64,000 bases of DNA from an uncultured Oscillospiraceae bacterium. GTDB lineage: Bacteria; Bacillota; Clostridia; Oscillospirales; Acutalibacteraceae. This document shows, piece by piece, positions 24,206-31,961 of the stretch. The notes under the pieces are model-generated. The model was not told the origin of the DNA and searched no databases. It saw only the letters and a program-made list of their open reading frames with translations. Where the stretch lies: contig CAUGOD010000001.1 of assembly GCA_959601025.1 (NCBI GenBank), forward strand, positions 62,001 to 126,000. Reading direction: 5' to 3'. How positions within the stretch are numbered: the first letter of the stretch is position 1; every line of letters begins with the position of its first letter. The translations under genes and the position numbers were made by a program.

Positions 24206-24895
24206 TTACAGGATGTCATTTTCGGCGGCAACCCGCCCGCAGGAGATTTCGAGATTGCCGTTCCGGCAGCGGAGCTGGTCGATCAGCGCCTTTTCTTTGG
24301 CGGGGTCTTTGAGGATGATGCGGTAGTCGAGCTTGTACAGACTGCCCATGTTGGTGGTACGCACCTGATACAGCTCCCATTGGCTGGTGTATTCCTCCAG
24401 CAGGTCGTCGAATACGCCGGTATAGTCGAGGCTCTCGGGAATGGTGATCTTCAGCTCCTTCTGCGGCTTCTGCTCGCCGAAGCGGGTGAGGGTGTAGAGC
24501 AGGGTGGCGCCGCCCAGCACCAGGACGAAGAGCACCGCCACTGCGAGATATCCCATCCCGGTTGCCAGCCCCACCGCCATGGCGAGAAAAATGCCGCCGA
24601 TCTCCCGCGCGCCGCCGGGAACCGAACGGAAGCGAACCAGGCCGAACGCCCCCATGACCGCAACCCCGGTCCCGAGGTTTCCGTTTACCAGCATGATGAC
24701 CATCTGAACGACCGCCGGCATCAGTGCCAGCGTGATTACAAAGCTTTTGGTGTAATGGTTGCGGAAGGTGTAGATCAGCGCAATGACCAGCCCCAGAACC
24801 AGGGAGGCCGCCAGACAGAGCAGGATGTCCCCTACCGCGGGCGCGCTGGCGGTTGTACTGGTGGACAGGACGCTGGAAAAGATTTCGTTAAGCAC
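24206..24895 (-). CDS. DUF4956 membrane protein
   Basis: This protein of about 229 residues has four transmembrane segments (ILLCLAASLVLGLVIALIYTF, FVITLALMPAVVQMVIMLV, IGGIFLAMAVGLATGMGYLAV and the next) and a conserved GAFGLVRFRSVPGGAREIG loop, followed by a ~90-residue cytoplasmic tail. This matches DUF4956. GTG 24895 is chosen: AAAGGGG lies 9 bases upstream, and it overlaps the stop of the VTC gene by 8 bases. The family usually sits next to VTC-domain polyphosphate polymerases. Its role is not established; a channel or partner for the polymer is inferred. Confidence 0.85.
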   Translation of the reverse strand: MLNEIFSSVLSTSTTASAPAVGDILLCLAASLVLGLVIALIYTFRNHYTKSFVITLALMPAVVQMVIMLVNGNLGTGVAVMGAFGLVRFRSVPGGAREIGGIFLAMAVGLATGMGYLAVAVLFVLVLGGATLLYTLTRFGEQKPQKELKITIPESLDYTGVFDDLLEEYTSQWELYQVRTTNMGSLYKLDYRIILKDPAKEKALIDQLRCRNGNLEISCGRVAAENDIL

Positions 24896-25637
24896 AGAAC
24901 ATCGCCCCTTTCGGATCGCCTTTCGGACGGAACCGGTCATTATCCCAACCGAGCATCTGCTGGTATGCCGCGCCGTATTTGGAGTAGGAGGTGGGAAAGG
25001 CGGCGGCTTCATCCAGAATATCGGCCAGCCAGAGCGGCATCGCCCCGGGAATCTTCAGCTCCATCAGCCGCTGCCCCGGCTCCAGCAGGGCGTTCCCGCC
25101 GATCCCCTCGTCAAGGAACAGCCGGTCGTCCCGCCAGAGGATGTTTTTATCAAAGGTAACCCGCAGGCCGGGCTTTTCTGCGCAGGCCAGCGCGATCCGG
25201 TCATAGGAAATCGCCATTGCCGGGCCCAGCGAGGAATAGAAATCGAGGAACCAGTCGATCTCCCGCAGAATCTGGGTGGAGGCTGGCGCGGGGCGGCGGT
25301 CGTACAGATACGCGGCCGCGTCCCGCAGGGAAAGCTCCGCCCGCCGCTTGTATACCACGCCCTTGTACTTTTTCTTCAGCTCCACAAAGACGGCGTCATC
25401 GGCGGCCGGCACGCCGTAGCTGCGCAGCCGGAGCTTTTCCTTATACACTGGTTTTTCCAGTGAGCGGCGGATAAGCCGGTGGTCGGGGGTGTCGAAGTAG
25501 ATGTTGCAGATGGTGCTTTTACCGTACTGGTCGGGAACCATCCGGTAGTCCTCCAGCCGGCGGCGGATATGGCGGTATTGGCTTTCACTCAGCAGGTACT
25601 TTTTTTCATATCGCTGAAATACGTCCTGAATAGGCAT
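24888..25637 (-). CDS. VTC-domain polyphosphate polymerase-like protein
   Basis: This protein of about 249 residues is a complete VTC tunnel domain: EKKY (11-14), KEKLRLRSYG (66-75), VELKKKYKGVVYKRR (85-99), EIDWF, SYDRIAL, RVTFDKN and LMELKIPG, providing the basic residues that in yeast Vtc4 bind nucleotide and polyphosphate and the acidic metal ligands. ATG 25637 has AAGGAGG 7 bases upstream; the longer frame lacks a site. There is no SPX domain or membrane span, so membrane coupling may come from the DUF4956 protein encoded next. Polyphosphate synthesis is inferred from the family. Confidence 0.88.
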   Translation of the reverse strand: MPIQDVFQRYEKKYLLSESQYRHIRRRLEDYRMVPDQYGKSTICNIYFDTPDHRLIRRSLEKPVYKEKLRLRSYGVPAADDAVFVELKKKYKGVVYKRRAELSLRDAAAYLYDRRPAPASTQILREIDWFLDFYSSLGPAMAISYDRIALACAEKPGLRVTFDKNILWRDDRLFLDEGIGGNALLEPGQRLMELKIPGAMPLWLADILDEAAAFPTSYSKYGAAYQQMLGWDNDRFRPKGDPKGAMFCA

Positions 25638-25701
25638 AGGGTAGCCTCCTTGCGTCGAGCGATGGGAGAGCGGGACAGGGATTCCCCTCTCCATTGTCTA
25701 C

Positions 25702-25763
25702 AGCATACGCCCGCGACCTAAAACGAACTTTAAATTTCCGCACTTTTTTAACCGGGCTTTAAC
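25702..25763 (-). promoter_or_regulatory. Promoter of the VTC operon with direct repeats matching the response-regulator promoter
   Basis: On the minus strand a TATGCT -10 (25707-25702) is preceded, 10 bases away, by TTTAAAGTTCGTTTTAGG (25734-25717): two half-sites 11 bases apart over the -35 position. Further upstream lies another pair, TTAAAG-N5-TTAAAA (within 25763-25741). The same -10, spacing and half-sites occur before the response regulator gene at 27861-27894. Confidence 0.6.
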
Positions 25764-25830
25764 ACAAAGGCTGGAGTCTCCCGCCGTCCTGCCCTGCTCG
25801 CAGCCGGAGAGGGAAATTCGTATCAATACA

Positions 25831-25868
25831 AGGAAACGCGCCGCAAAAGAATTTGCGGCGCGTTTCCT
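25831..25868 (-). terminator. Intrinsic terminator of the two-component operon
   Basis: AGGAAACGCGCCGCAAA (25831-25847) and its complement (25852-25868) form a 17-bp stem with a 4-base loop downstream of the histidine kinase gene. Confidence 0.75.
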
Positions 25869-25900
25869 GTTGCTGACGGTCGTCTGCGTACCGACGCCCG

Positions 25901-27121
25901 TTACAGTGTCACGATAAAGGAGATGGTCTGGTTTTCCGTTTTGGCAATGATTTTTCCTTTGTGGGCCTCCACGATGGCGCGGGCGATGGACAGGCCGATT
26001 CCATACCCGCCGGTCTCCCTCGTCCGGGAGGAGTCGGCGCGGTAGAAGCGGTCGAACAGGCGGTTCAAGTTTCCCGCGGGCGGCTCGATGCAGGAGTTAT
26101 CCACCCGCAGCACCGCCGCCTTCCCGCTTTTTTCCAACGAAATGTGGATTTGTCCTGGCCCGTCGGCGTATTTGACGGCGTTGTCGGCCAGGATGGACAC
26201 CAGCTGCCGGACGCCGCCTTCATCCCCGCACAGGGTGATGTCGGGCTGAATGCAGAGCTCGAAATGCTTTCCCCGGGCCCCGGCCAGGGTTTCAAAGGGA
26301 GCGGCCGCGTCCCATACCGCGTCGCTGAGCGAAAACTCCGTGAACACCAGGGAGGCGGTCCCCTCCTCCAGCCGGGAAAGGGCGAGCAGGTTTTTCACCA
26401 GCCCGTCCAGCCGCTTGGTCTGGTTCCGGATGCTGTCTGTCCATTCGCTCGGCCCGTTGTTCAGCTCCAGCACGTCGGTGTTGGCGGAAATGATCGCCAG
26501 CGGGGTTTTGATTTCGTGGCCTGCGTCGGTGATGAACTGCTTTTGCTTTTCCATGCTTTCGATCACCGGCTGGATCGCCCGGCGGGAAAAAATCGTCACC
26601 AGCAGGAACACCGTCAGCATACTTAAAAGCGCCACCCCGCAGGAGCTGATGAAGAAGGAAAAGGCCGAGCGCAGCTGGCTGCCGCAGTCCACAAAAATAA
26701 GGAGGGTTCCGGAGGCGGTGGACGAGGCCAGATATTTGTAGGACTTTTCATAGCCGGACGTCCGCCTGCCCGCCAGCACCTTCTCCGCGTATTCCCGTGC
26801 GTCGGCGGAGGAAACGGCGGCGATATGTCCGGTGTCGATCTGGAGAATCCGGCCGTTTTCGTCGGCGGTCGCCACAAAATACCGGGTTTCAAACGGGGTC
26901 TCAGGGGATATGTCAAGCCGGTCCTTCGGCGGCTGGTGGCCGCCCTTCTGCATTTCGGGGAAACGGCCGCCGTTTTCCGTAAGGAGGGTGAGCAGGCTGT
27001 CCGCCTTCTTGTTTATCTGGTACAGGTTGACGACGTTCACCGTGCCGATCAGCGCCACGATCACGAGAAACAGGGAGCCCATGGCAATCAGGACGAATTT
27101 TCGCTGTAGTTTTTTAATCAT
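25901..27121 (-). CDS. Sensor histidine kinase
   Basis: The 406-residue kinase has two transmembrane helices (residues ~9-31 and ~160-182) around an extracellular sensor region. A HisKA segment with AGHEIKTPLAIIS (phosphoacceptor His) and the ATPase boxes LADNAVKYADG (N box) and GGYGIGLSIARAIVEAHKG (G boxes) follow. It should phosphorylate the OmpR-type regulator encoded just upstream; the genes overlap by 4 bases. The signal is unknown. Neighbouring targets suggest envelope or phosphate conditions. Confidence 0.95.
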   Translation of the reverse strand: MIKKLQRKFVLIAMGSLFLVIVALIGTVNVVNLYQINKKADSLLTLLTENGGRFPEMQKGGHQPPKDRLDISPETPFETRYFVATADENGRILQIDTGHIAAVSSADAREYAEKVLAGRRTSGYEKSYKYLASSTASGTLLIFVDCGSQLRSAFSFFISSCGVALLSMLTVFLLVTIFSRRAIQPVIESMEKQKQFITDAGHEIKTPLAIISANTDVLELNNGPSEWTDSIRNQTKRLDGLVKNLLALSRLEEGTASLVFTEFSLSDAVWDAAAPFETLAGARGKHFELCIQPDITLCGDEGGVRQLVSILADNAVKYADGPGQIHISLEKSGKAAVLRVDNSCIEPPAGNLNRLFDRFYRADSSRTRETGGYGIGLSIARAIVEAHKGKIIAKTENQTISFIVTL

Positions 27122-27792
27122 GGGGTTTCCTCCAGCGAATAGCCCAGGCCCCGGGTCGCCTTGATAGCGACCGACGCGTTCAGCGCGGCCAGCTTTTTTC
27201 GCAGGTAGGAGATATAGACCCAGACCACGTTGACCTCCGCGTCGGAATCGTACCCCCAGACTCGCTCCATAAACTGTTCGGTGGAGATTACCCGGCCGGG
27301 GGAACGCATCAGCATTTCCATCATCTGATACTCCTTATTGCTCAGCCGGAACGAGGCCGTATCGCCGGACAGCGCGAAGCTCTGCCGATCCAGCCGGATG
27401 TTGCCGAAGGAGAGCACGTCCGGGGTGAAGGCGGCTTTCCGCCGGGTCATCGCGCGGATGCGGGCCAGCAGCTCTCCCATAGCGAAGGGCTTAGTCAGAT
27501 AGTCGTCCGCGCCGGTGTCCAGCCCGGCGATCCGGTCGTCGATCTCGGATTTAGCGGTGAGCAGCAGCACCGGCGTGTCCACCCCCTGCCGGCGGAGTTC
27601 CGCCAGCACCGACAGCCCATCCCGCTTCGGCATCATGATATCCAGAATAAGGCCGTCGTAATTCTGGGTGAGCGCATAGTCCAGCGCGTCCTCGCCGTCG
27701 TATACGGCGTCCACCGAATAATGGCTGTGCCGAAGGATCGCCGCCAGCGCGTTCGCCAGCTCCCGCTCATCCTCCGCGATCAGAAGCCGCAT
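27118..27792 (-). CDS. OmpR/PhoB-family response regulator
   Basis: A receiver domain (EDE near residue 8, phosphoacceptor Asp in LILDIMMPKRDG, Lys in YLTKPF) is joined to a winged-helix DNA-binding domain (FRLSNKEYQMMEMLMRSPG, WVYISYLRKKL, TRGLGYSLE). ATG 27792 has AAAGGAGG upstream; a longer frame from 27828 is rejected. The promoter 70 bases upstream has the same half-sites as the VTC operon promoter, which points to autoregulation and control of that operon. Confidence 0.95.
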   Translation of the reverse strand: MRLLIAEDERELANALAAILRHSHYSVDAVYDGEDALDYALTQNYDGLILDIMMPKRDGLSVLAELRRQGVDTPVLLLTAKSEIDDRIAGLDTGADDYLTKPFAMGELLARIRAMTRRKAAFTPDVLSFGNIRLDRQSFALSGDTASFRLSNKEYQMMEMLMRSPGRVISTEQFMERVWGYDSDAEVNVVWVYISYLRKKLAALNASVAIKATRGLGYSLEETP

Positions 27793-27860
27793 ACCATTCC
27801 CTCCTTTGAGATACGCTGCGTTATCCATTTTGCTGATTACTATTCATCCATTCTGCGTCC

Positions 27861-27894
27861 AGCATACCCGCCGAACCTTAAATTAAGTTAAAAA
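27861..27894 (-). promoter_or_regulatory. Response-regulator gene promoter with direct repeats
   Basis: On the minus strand TATGCT (27866-27861) is preceded by TTTTTAACTTAATTTAAGG (27894-27876), with two TTTAA-type half-sites 10 bases apart, ending 10 bases from the -10, exactly as at 25717-25707. Confidence 0.6.
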
Positions 27895-28142
27895 CGGGGT
27901 TGGGAGGTCGGGTGAGATACCTATCGGTTTGCTCAGAGGAAACGTGCCGGACGGTGGGATATTTCTCCCCCATATCATTTTACCATAGCGCCGCCCAGCT
28001 GAATGCTTTGCCGGCGTTCTCCGGCGGCGCAATCGAGAAATGCTGTCGCATTTCTCCCTGCCGACATTATACCATAAACACGAGAGGCCGGCTGTATTTT
28101 TTAGGATCACTTCCTGATCAGGGAAGTTTAGGAGAACATAAG
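27895..28142 (-). other. Gene-free stretch with an extended -10 promoter and structured leader
   Basis: No gene is supported. On the minus strand TGGTATAAT (28074-28066) is an extended -10 promoter that would read toward the response regulator gene. After it come the hairpin GAGAAATGCGACAGCATTTCTC and a GC-rich stretch ending in GGGCGGCGCTATG (27998-27986), a segment that also occurs before the PH-domain gene at 59795. Confidence 0.4.
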
Positions 28143-28196
28143 AAATAAAAAAACAGGGCGGCAGGTTCCGCATGATGGGAACCCGCCGCCCTGCGA
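28143..28196 (-). terminator. Intrinsic terminator of the SPFH-RHH operon
   Basis: On the minus strand CAGGGCGGCGGGTTCC pairs with GGAACCTGCCGCCCTG, followed by a run of seven T. Confidence 0.85.
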
Positions 28197-28222
28197 AAGG
28201 GGCGGGAGGGGGGATTATGACG

Positions 28223-28426
28223 TTATATATCCAGTTCGGGCGGTTCGTCCAGAGTTTCCGATACATATTTCCCGTTCTTTTTCCGCTGCCGGACGCATTC
28301 GGTGAGCAGGTACTCGATCTGTCCGTTGAGGGAGCGGAAATCGTCTTCCGCCCAGGCGGCAAGCTGTTCATACAGGCGGGCGGAGATACGGAGGGGAATC
28401 TGCTTCTTTTCGCTGCGCTCCGCCAT
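28223..28426 (-). CDS. Small Arc-type ribbon-helix-helix protein
   Basis: This 67-residue protein has the ribbon-helix-helix pattern KKQIPLRISARLYEQLAAWAEDDFRSLNGQIEYLL, as in Arc and Mnt repressors, with a basic C-terminal stretch. ATG 28426 lies 2 bases after the stop of the SPFH gene, so translation is probably coupled. The pairing of a small Arc-like protein with an SPFH protein is common in Clostridia; the reason is not known. It could be a DNA-binding regulator of the operon. Confidence 0.8.
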   Translation of the reverse strand: MAERSEKKQIPLRISARLYEQLAAWAEDDFRSLNGQIEYLLTECVRQRKKNGKYVSETLDEPPELDI

Positions 28427-28428
28427 AA

Positions 28429-29448
28429 TCAATACAGGCTGCCGGAATTGACGATGGGCTGCGCATCCTTATTGCCGCACAGGACGACCAGCAGGTTGGA
28501 TACCATTGCCGCTTTCCGCTCTTCATCCAGCTCGACCATGCCGCCCTCGTTTAGCTTCTGCAGCGCCATTTCCACCATGCCCACCGCACCGTCGACGATC
28601 ATCTTGCGCGCGTCCACTACGGCCGACGCCTGCTGACGCTGGAGCATCACCGCGGCGATTTCCGGCGCGTAGGCCAGATAGGTGATCCGGGCTTCCACAA
28701 TTTCCAGGCCGGCGTCCTTTACGCGGGACTGGATTTCATCGCGGATCCGCCTGGCCACCACCTCGCTGGAACCGCGCAGGGAGCCCTCGTCCGGTTCACC
28801 GTCGCCGGTGGTGTCTACATTCTGCGCCACGTCGTAGGGATACAGGCGGACGATGTTGCGCAGGGCCGCGTCGCACTGCAGGGACAGAAATTCCTTGTAG
28901 TTGTCCACATTGAAGACCGCTCTGGCCGTATCGGCTACCCGCCAGATCACCGCAATGCCGATTTCCACCGGATTTCCCAGGCAATCGTTGATCTTTTGCT
29001 TGTTATTGTTCAGGGTCATGACCTTGAGCGAAATTTTTTTGTTGACGGCCGACGAATACATGCCGGCGGCGGAAAGGACAAGCTGGGAGGCGGTGCTGTT
29101 TGCGCCGGAATCCACGTCCCCGCTTTGCCGCAGAGCGGTCTTGGCGGCGGGATTCACCGCGGAAACAAAGGGGTTGACGAAGTAAAAGCCCGCTCCCTTG
29201 AGGGTGCCGATATACCGGCCGAACAGGGTCAGCACCAGCGCCTCCTGGGGCTTCAGAATCCGTAGCCCCATCAGGGGAATCCAACCGAGGCCCATCCAAA
29301 CGGCGCCGACAATCAGCAGCGCCACGCCCACGGCGCTTTCCACATAAATACAACCCATCACAAAGACAAACACTGCCGCCAGATACAGCAGGATCGTCAG
29401 GAGCAAAGCCGCCATGCCGTTTTTGGCCTTGAGCAATTTTTCCTCCAT
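28429..29448 (-). CDS. SPFH/Band 7 membrane protein
   Basis: Two N-terminal transmembrane helices (residues ~12-38 and ~41-58) precede an SPFH domain (LKPQEALVLTLFGRYIGTLKGAGFYFVNPF, VEIGIAVIWRVADTARAVFNV, EIQSRVKDAGLEIVEARITYLAY), followed by a short coiled-coil (VMLQRQQASAVVDARKMIVDG). Such flotillin/stomatin-like proteins form membrane scaffolds. AAAGGAGG lies upstream of ATG 29448, and a consensus promoter precedes it. The RHH gene is its only operon partner. Confidence 0.92.
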   Translation of the reverse strand: MEEKLLKAKNGMAALLLTILLYLAAVFVFVMGCIYVESAVGVALLIVGAVWMGLGWIPLMGLRILKPQEALVLTLFGRYIGTLKGAGFYFVNPFVSAVNPAAKTALRQSGDVDSGANSTASQLVLSAAGMYSSAVNKKISLKVMTLNNNKQKINDCLGNPVEIGIAVIWRVADTARAVFNVDNYKEFLSLQCDAALRNIVRLYPYDVAQNVDTTGDGEPDEGSLRGSSEVVARRIRDEIQSRVKDAGLEIVEARITYLAYAPEIAAVMLQRQQASAVVDARKMIVDGAVGMVEMALQKLNEGGMVELDEERKAAMVSNLLVVLCGNKDAQPIVNSGSLY

Positions 29449-29481
29449 GAGGACAGCCTCCTTTAATATTCTTTTGATATC

Positions 29482-29510
29482 ATAATAATATCATATTATG
29501 CTTTTGTCAA
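29482..29510 (-). promoter_or_regulatory. Sigma-A promoter of the SPFH operon
   Basis: On the minus strand TTGACA (29510-29505), 17 bases, TATTAT (29487-29482), in an AT-rich segment. Confidence 0.75.
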
Positions 29511-29662
29511 GAAGATATACGGAGAGGGTCTGCTAAAATGGTATCGCCGCTGACCCGATTACGCTATAAGCGAAGTCTGTAACGATATTTGGAAAGACAG
29601 GGAGACTAAACAAGAAGCAGCATTCCAATTTTCACTTAATAAAATAAATTCACTAATTATCA

Positions 29663-29691
29663 TTTACTTTTAAGAACAAATGTTCTATAAT
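29663..29691 (+). promoter_or_regulatory. Promoter containing a LexA/SOS-type box
   Basis: TTTACT (29663-29668), 17 bases, TATAAT (29686-29691). The spacer holds the perfect palindrome AGAACAAATGTTCT (29673-29686), which fits the Gram-positive SOS box GAAC-N4-GTTC. It reads toward the small HTH gene at 29836; the 145-base leader between them holds no clear gene. Confidence 0.65.
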
Positions 29692-29835
29692 AAGAGCGAA
29701 AGGAATTTCTTTTCCATCTTTTCCACCATCTTTCTTTTCCGCAGAGCGGAAATTCAGTGATAACCGATAAGGAAAAGCTGAACGGGGCGCTCGAAGGAAA
29801 CAGAAATCATAAAAATTCAGAAAGGACGAGCAAGT

Positions 29836-30081
29836 ATGAACAGACACATCTATCCCAATCTTCGGGCGGAGATGGCCCGGCGCAGAATCACCAATGAGCA
29901 GGTAGCGCAAACCGTTCAGGTGAATCCGGGCACGCTGTCTGCCAAGCTGAATGATCCGCACCGGCTGCTGCTTCAGGAGGCGGCGATCATCCGCGATCAT
30001 TATTTTCCGAACCTGACCCTTGATTATCTCTTCGGTTCAGGGAAGACCGACCTCCCGTCCGGGAGTGAATGCAAACGATAA
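29836..30081 (+). CDS. Small HTH protein behind an SOS-type promoter
   Basis: This 81-residue protein has an XRE-like helix-turn-helix (ITNEQVAQTVQVNPGTLSAKLND) and LTLDYLFGSG near the C-terminus. AGAAAGGA precedes ATG 29836. The LexA-type palindrome in its promoter suggests induction on DNA damage. I do not recognise the family beyond the fold; it resembles small phage or mobile-element regulators, and it lies at the edge of the AT-rich, rearranged part of the window. Confidence 0.75.
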   Translation: MNRHIYPNLRAEMARRRITNEQVAQTVQVNPGTLSAKLNDPHRLLLQEAAIIRDHYFPNLTLDYLFGSGKTDLPSGSECKR

Positions 30082-30287
30082 ATGGGTCAGGAAAAGCCGC
30101 TCATCGGCCACAGGAAGGCTTCGCGCAGCATAGAGATTCCATAGACGCGCTTCTACTCGATTTGCACTGCCTGTATATATGGTAGGGAAGAATAAACGAT
30201 TAAATAGCGCTTCCCTGCCGTGTGGATTACCCGGCGTCTTATTCGCTGCTGCCGGGAAGGACAGGCGGAAAGGAGAGAATACAGGGT

Positions 30288-30578
30288 ATGGCGGCGTATA
30301 TTGGCATCCTTTCGAACCGGGGACGCATCCTGCCGGACGACGACGCGGCGCTGGATTACGTGATGAACAAGCTAGGGCTTGCACCGGAAAATACCTGGAA
30401 CGAGGTGAATAAGCCGCTGCTGCTGGCATATTTCGATCTGCCTGCCTTCCTGTCCGGAAACTGGCTTCGGTACGGCAGTCTGGAGGAATATGAAGCGGAA
30501 AGGGCGCGGGAGACGATTCCGGGAGGAAGCGGCGGCGAACAAGCGGACGGTTCCGGTTCTGTCTGTCCAGCCGGGTGA
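30288..30578 (+). CDS. Hypothetical protein
   Basis: This predicted protein of 96 residues (IGILSNRGRILPDDDAALDYVMNKLGLAPENTWNEV...LPAFLSGNW) is acidic and mostly helical, with no transmembrane segment or signal peptide. ATG 30288 has AAAGGAG about 12 bases upstream; an upstream in-frame start at 30222 has no site. Codon use matches its GC-rich surroundings. I do not recognise it. It may be cotranscribed with the small HTH gene 200 bases upstream. Confidence 0.5.
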   Translation: MAAYIGILSNRGRILPDDDAALDYVMNKLGLAPENTWNEVNKPLLLAYFDLPAFLSGNWLRYGSLEEYEAERARETIPGGSGGEQADGSGSVCPAG

Positions 30579-30710
30579 TGGTAATTTCCGTTGGAGGGCA
30601 GTCATAGGACGGAATAACACTGTCAAACAAGGTTCGGGAGGAAGGAGAGACGGGGAGGGGGAACCGTCAAGGTTTCCCCTCCCCGCAACAATCCCCCGCC
30701 TGCAGACGAC

Positions 30711-30770
30711 AAAGCGGTAAAAGAATAACGGCGGTCGCTTACGCGTCCGCCGTTATTCTTTTACCGCTTT
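30711..30770. terminator. 24-bp perfect inverted repeat, terminator-like
   Basis: AAAGCGGTAAAAGAATAACG plus GCGG (30711-30734) and its exact complement (30747-30770) flank a 12-base loop. It lies between convergent genes and is much longer than usual terminators; a mobile inverted repeat is the alternative. Confidence 0.55.
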
Positions 30771-30787
30771 GCAGTTTCCACTGGCGG

Positions 30788-30943
30788 TCAGCCGTTTTCC
30801 TCGCCTTCCTGGACGATCTGTTCCAAAACAGCGATTAAATCCTGAAGATTTTCTAGCCGGACGTCACGGGACAAAATCTCATTTTTCAGATCGACAGACA
30901 GGGACTCAAACTGTGTCCGCAGCCTTGGACTGACATACGACAT
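30788..30943 (-). CDS. 51-residue acidic helical protein
   Basis: This short gene reads MSYVSPRLRTQFESLSVDLK and continues with a helical, Glu-rich stretch (LENLQDLIAVLEQIVQEGEE) to a TGA at 30790-30788. AAGGAGGTGA lies 4-5 bases before ATG 30943, an almost ideal ribosome binding site, which is the main reason to believe it. Amphipathic heptads suggest a small coiled coil. No family is recognised. Confidence 0.6.
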   Translation of the reverse strand: MSYVSPRLRTQFESLSVDLKNEILSRDVRLENLQDLIAVLEQIVQEGEENG

Positions 30944-31552
30944 GCCCTCACCTCCTTCTCTCCGCTTCGTTTTAGTCTGCGCTGCGGAGAGCGGGAATAT
31001 CCCGGCAGTTCACAGCAGGGAAAACGAGCAGACTCTGCCGTCAGGTCATATTCTTTCGCCGGCTAAAGACAACAAACCGATTCCCATGGTTTTCCCGTCG
31101 CGTTGTTTTAAACTGCGGGGATTCAGGATAGTTTCGTCCGGTAAAAAGAAAAACGCCCGGAAGCCGCATAATCACACGGCTTTCAGACGTTTTTCTTTGA
31201 GAACAGGTGATAAAAGAGATGCCGAACTCATATGCCCGGTAAGAATCGACTCCGCAAAAAGTTGGTGCGACGGCGAGCTGTCGAAAGATAGGAAGCGACA
31301 ATTTGAGATGGAATATCGCTATATAAATTCATTATCATGTAATCTGAATGCATTTTCACCACTTGAGTATTCAATCGCCTTGCCCATTAATTCCCCTTTT
31401 ATTAACTGTGTTTGCGTTTTGCTTTGTAAAGGTAAGTTGGAAAGCATCGCCTTCCGTTTTGGGGAGACGTAAACTCTCACAGAGATTAAATACAAAACAT
31501 AAACTTTATTTAAAAGCCCCCATTGCTGTCCAAACGACGGTGAGCGTCAATC
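30944..31552. other. Gene-poor, AT-rich boundary region
   Basis: Open frames here lack ribosome binding sites and domain-like sequence, and base composition falls sharply after about 31290. I see no RNA gene or insertion sequence. It separates GC-rich chromosomal DNA from the acquired pilus region. Confidence 0.5.
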
Positions 31553-31895
31553 CTAATTGCAGCGTATACTTATTAGTCGAGGTATTACTTTCAACGGTTT
31601 TCTCATGACAAGCTTCCGGTTTGTTTCATAGAAAACGGTAAATCCAAATTTTTATACATATCGGCATATCCAAGTAAGTCTTCGGATTTGGCAGTAACTT
31701 CTTTCTCCGGATAAGCTTCCACGAGGTCAAAGCCATTCTCGGCCGTATCGTGGCAAACACGCGCTATAAAAGCTGCGAAACGATGCCTTGCCGCCACATT
31801 TCCGGGGCAATTGTAAAGCAAAATACCATTGAGTCCATAGGAGTTATGATTTCAATGGCGTCTTCAATCCACCGTCGTTTTGTTACTATGATTTA
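31553..31895 (-). pseudogene. Frameshifted GNAT acetyltransferase remnant
   Basis: Three frames on the minus strand join into one GNAT C-terminal half: FCFTIAPEMWRQGIVSQLL, then RVCHDTAENGFDLVEAYPEK with DLLGYADMYKNL, then GFTVFYETNRKLVMRKPL ending at TAG 31555-31553. The joins need one frameshift near 31777 and one missing base near 31650. The N-terminal half is absent. The acetyl-CoA-binding part is therefore broken, and the gene is dead. Confidence 0.8.
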
Positions 31896-31961
31896 TTTAA
31901 CCAATGATAATGGCGTTAGTACATTAATGAGGCATTTTAGACGTATATAAATTAAACGCTC

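Noticed and set aside
22382..25159. 925-codon plus-strand frame opposite the beta-helix, DUF4956 and VTC genes
   Set aside because: It spans three recognised minus-strand genes and their junctions, so it is an artefact of GC-rich codons.
30942..31472. 176-codon plus-strand frame in the AT-rich boundary
   Set aside because: No plausible start site and no domain pattern; composition shifts in the middle of the frame.
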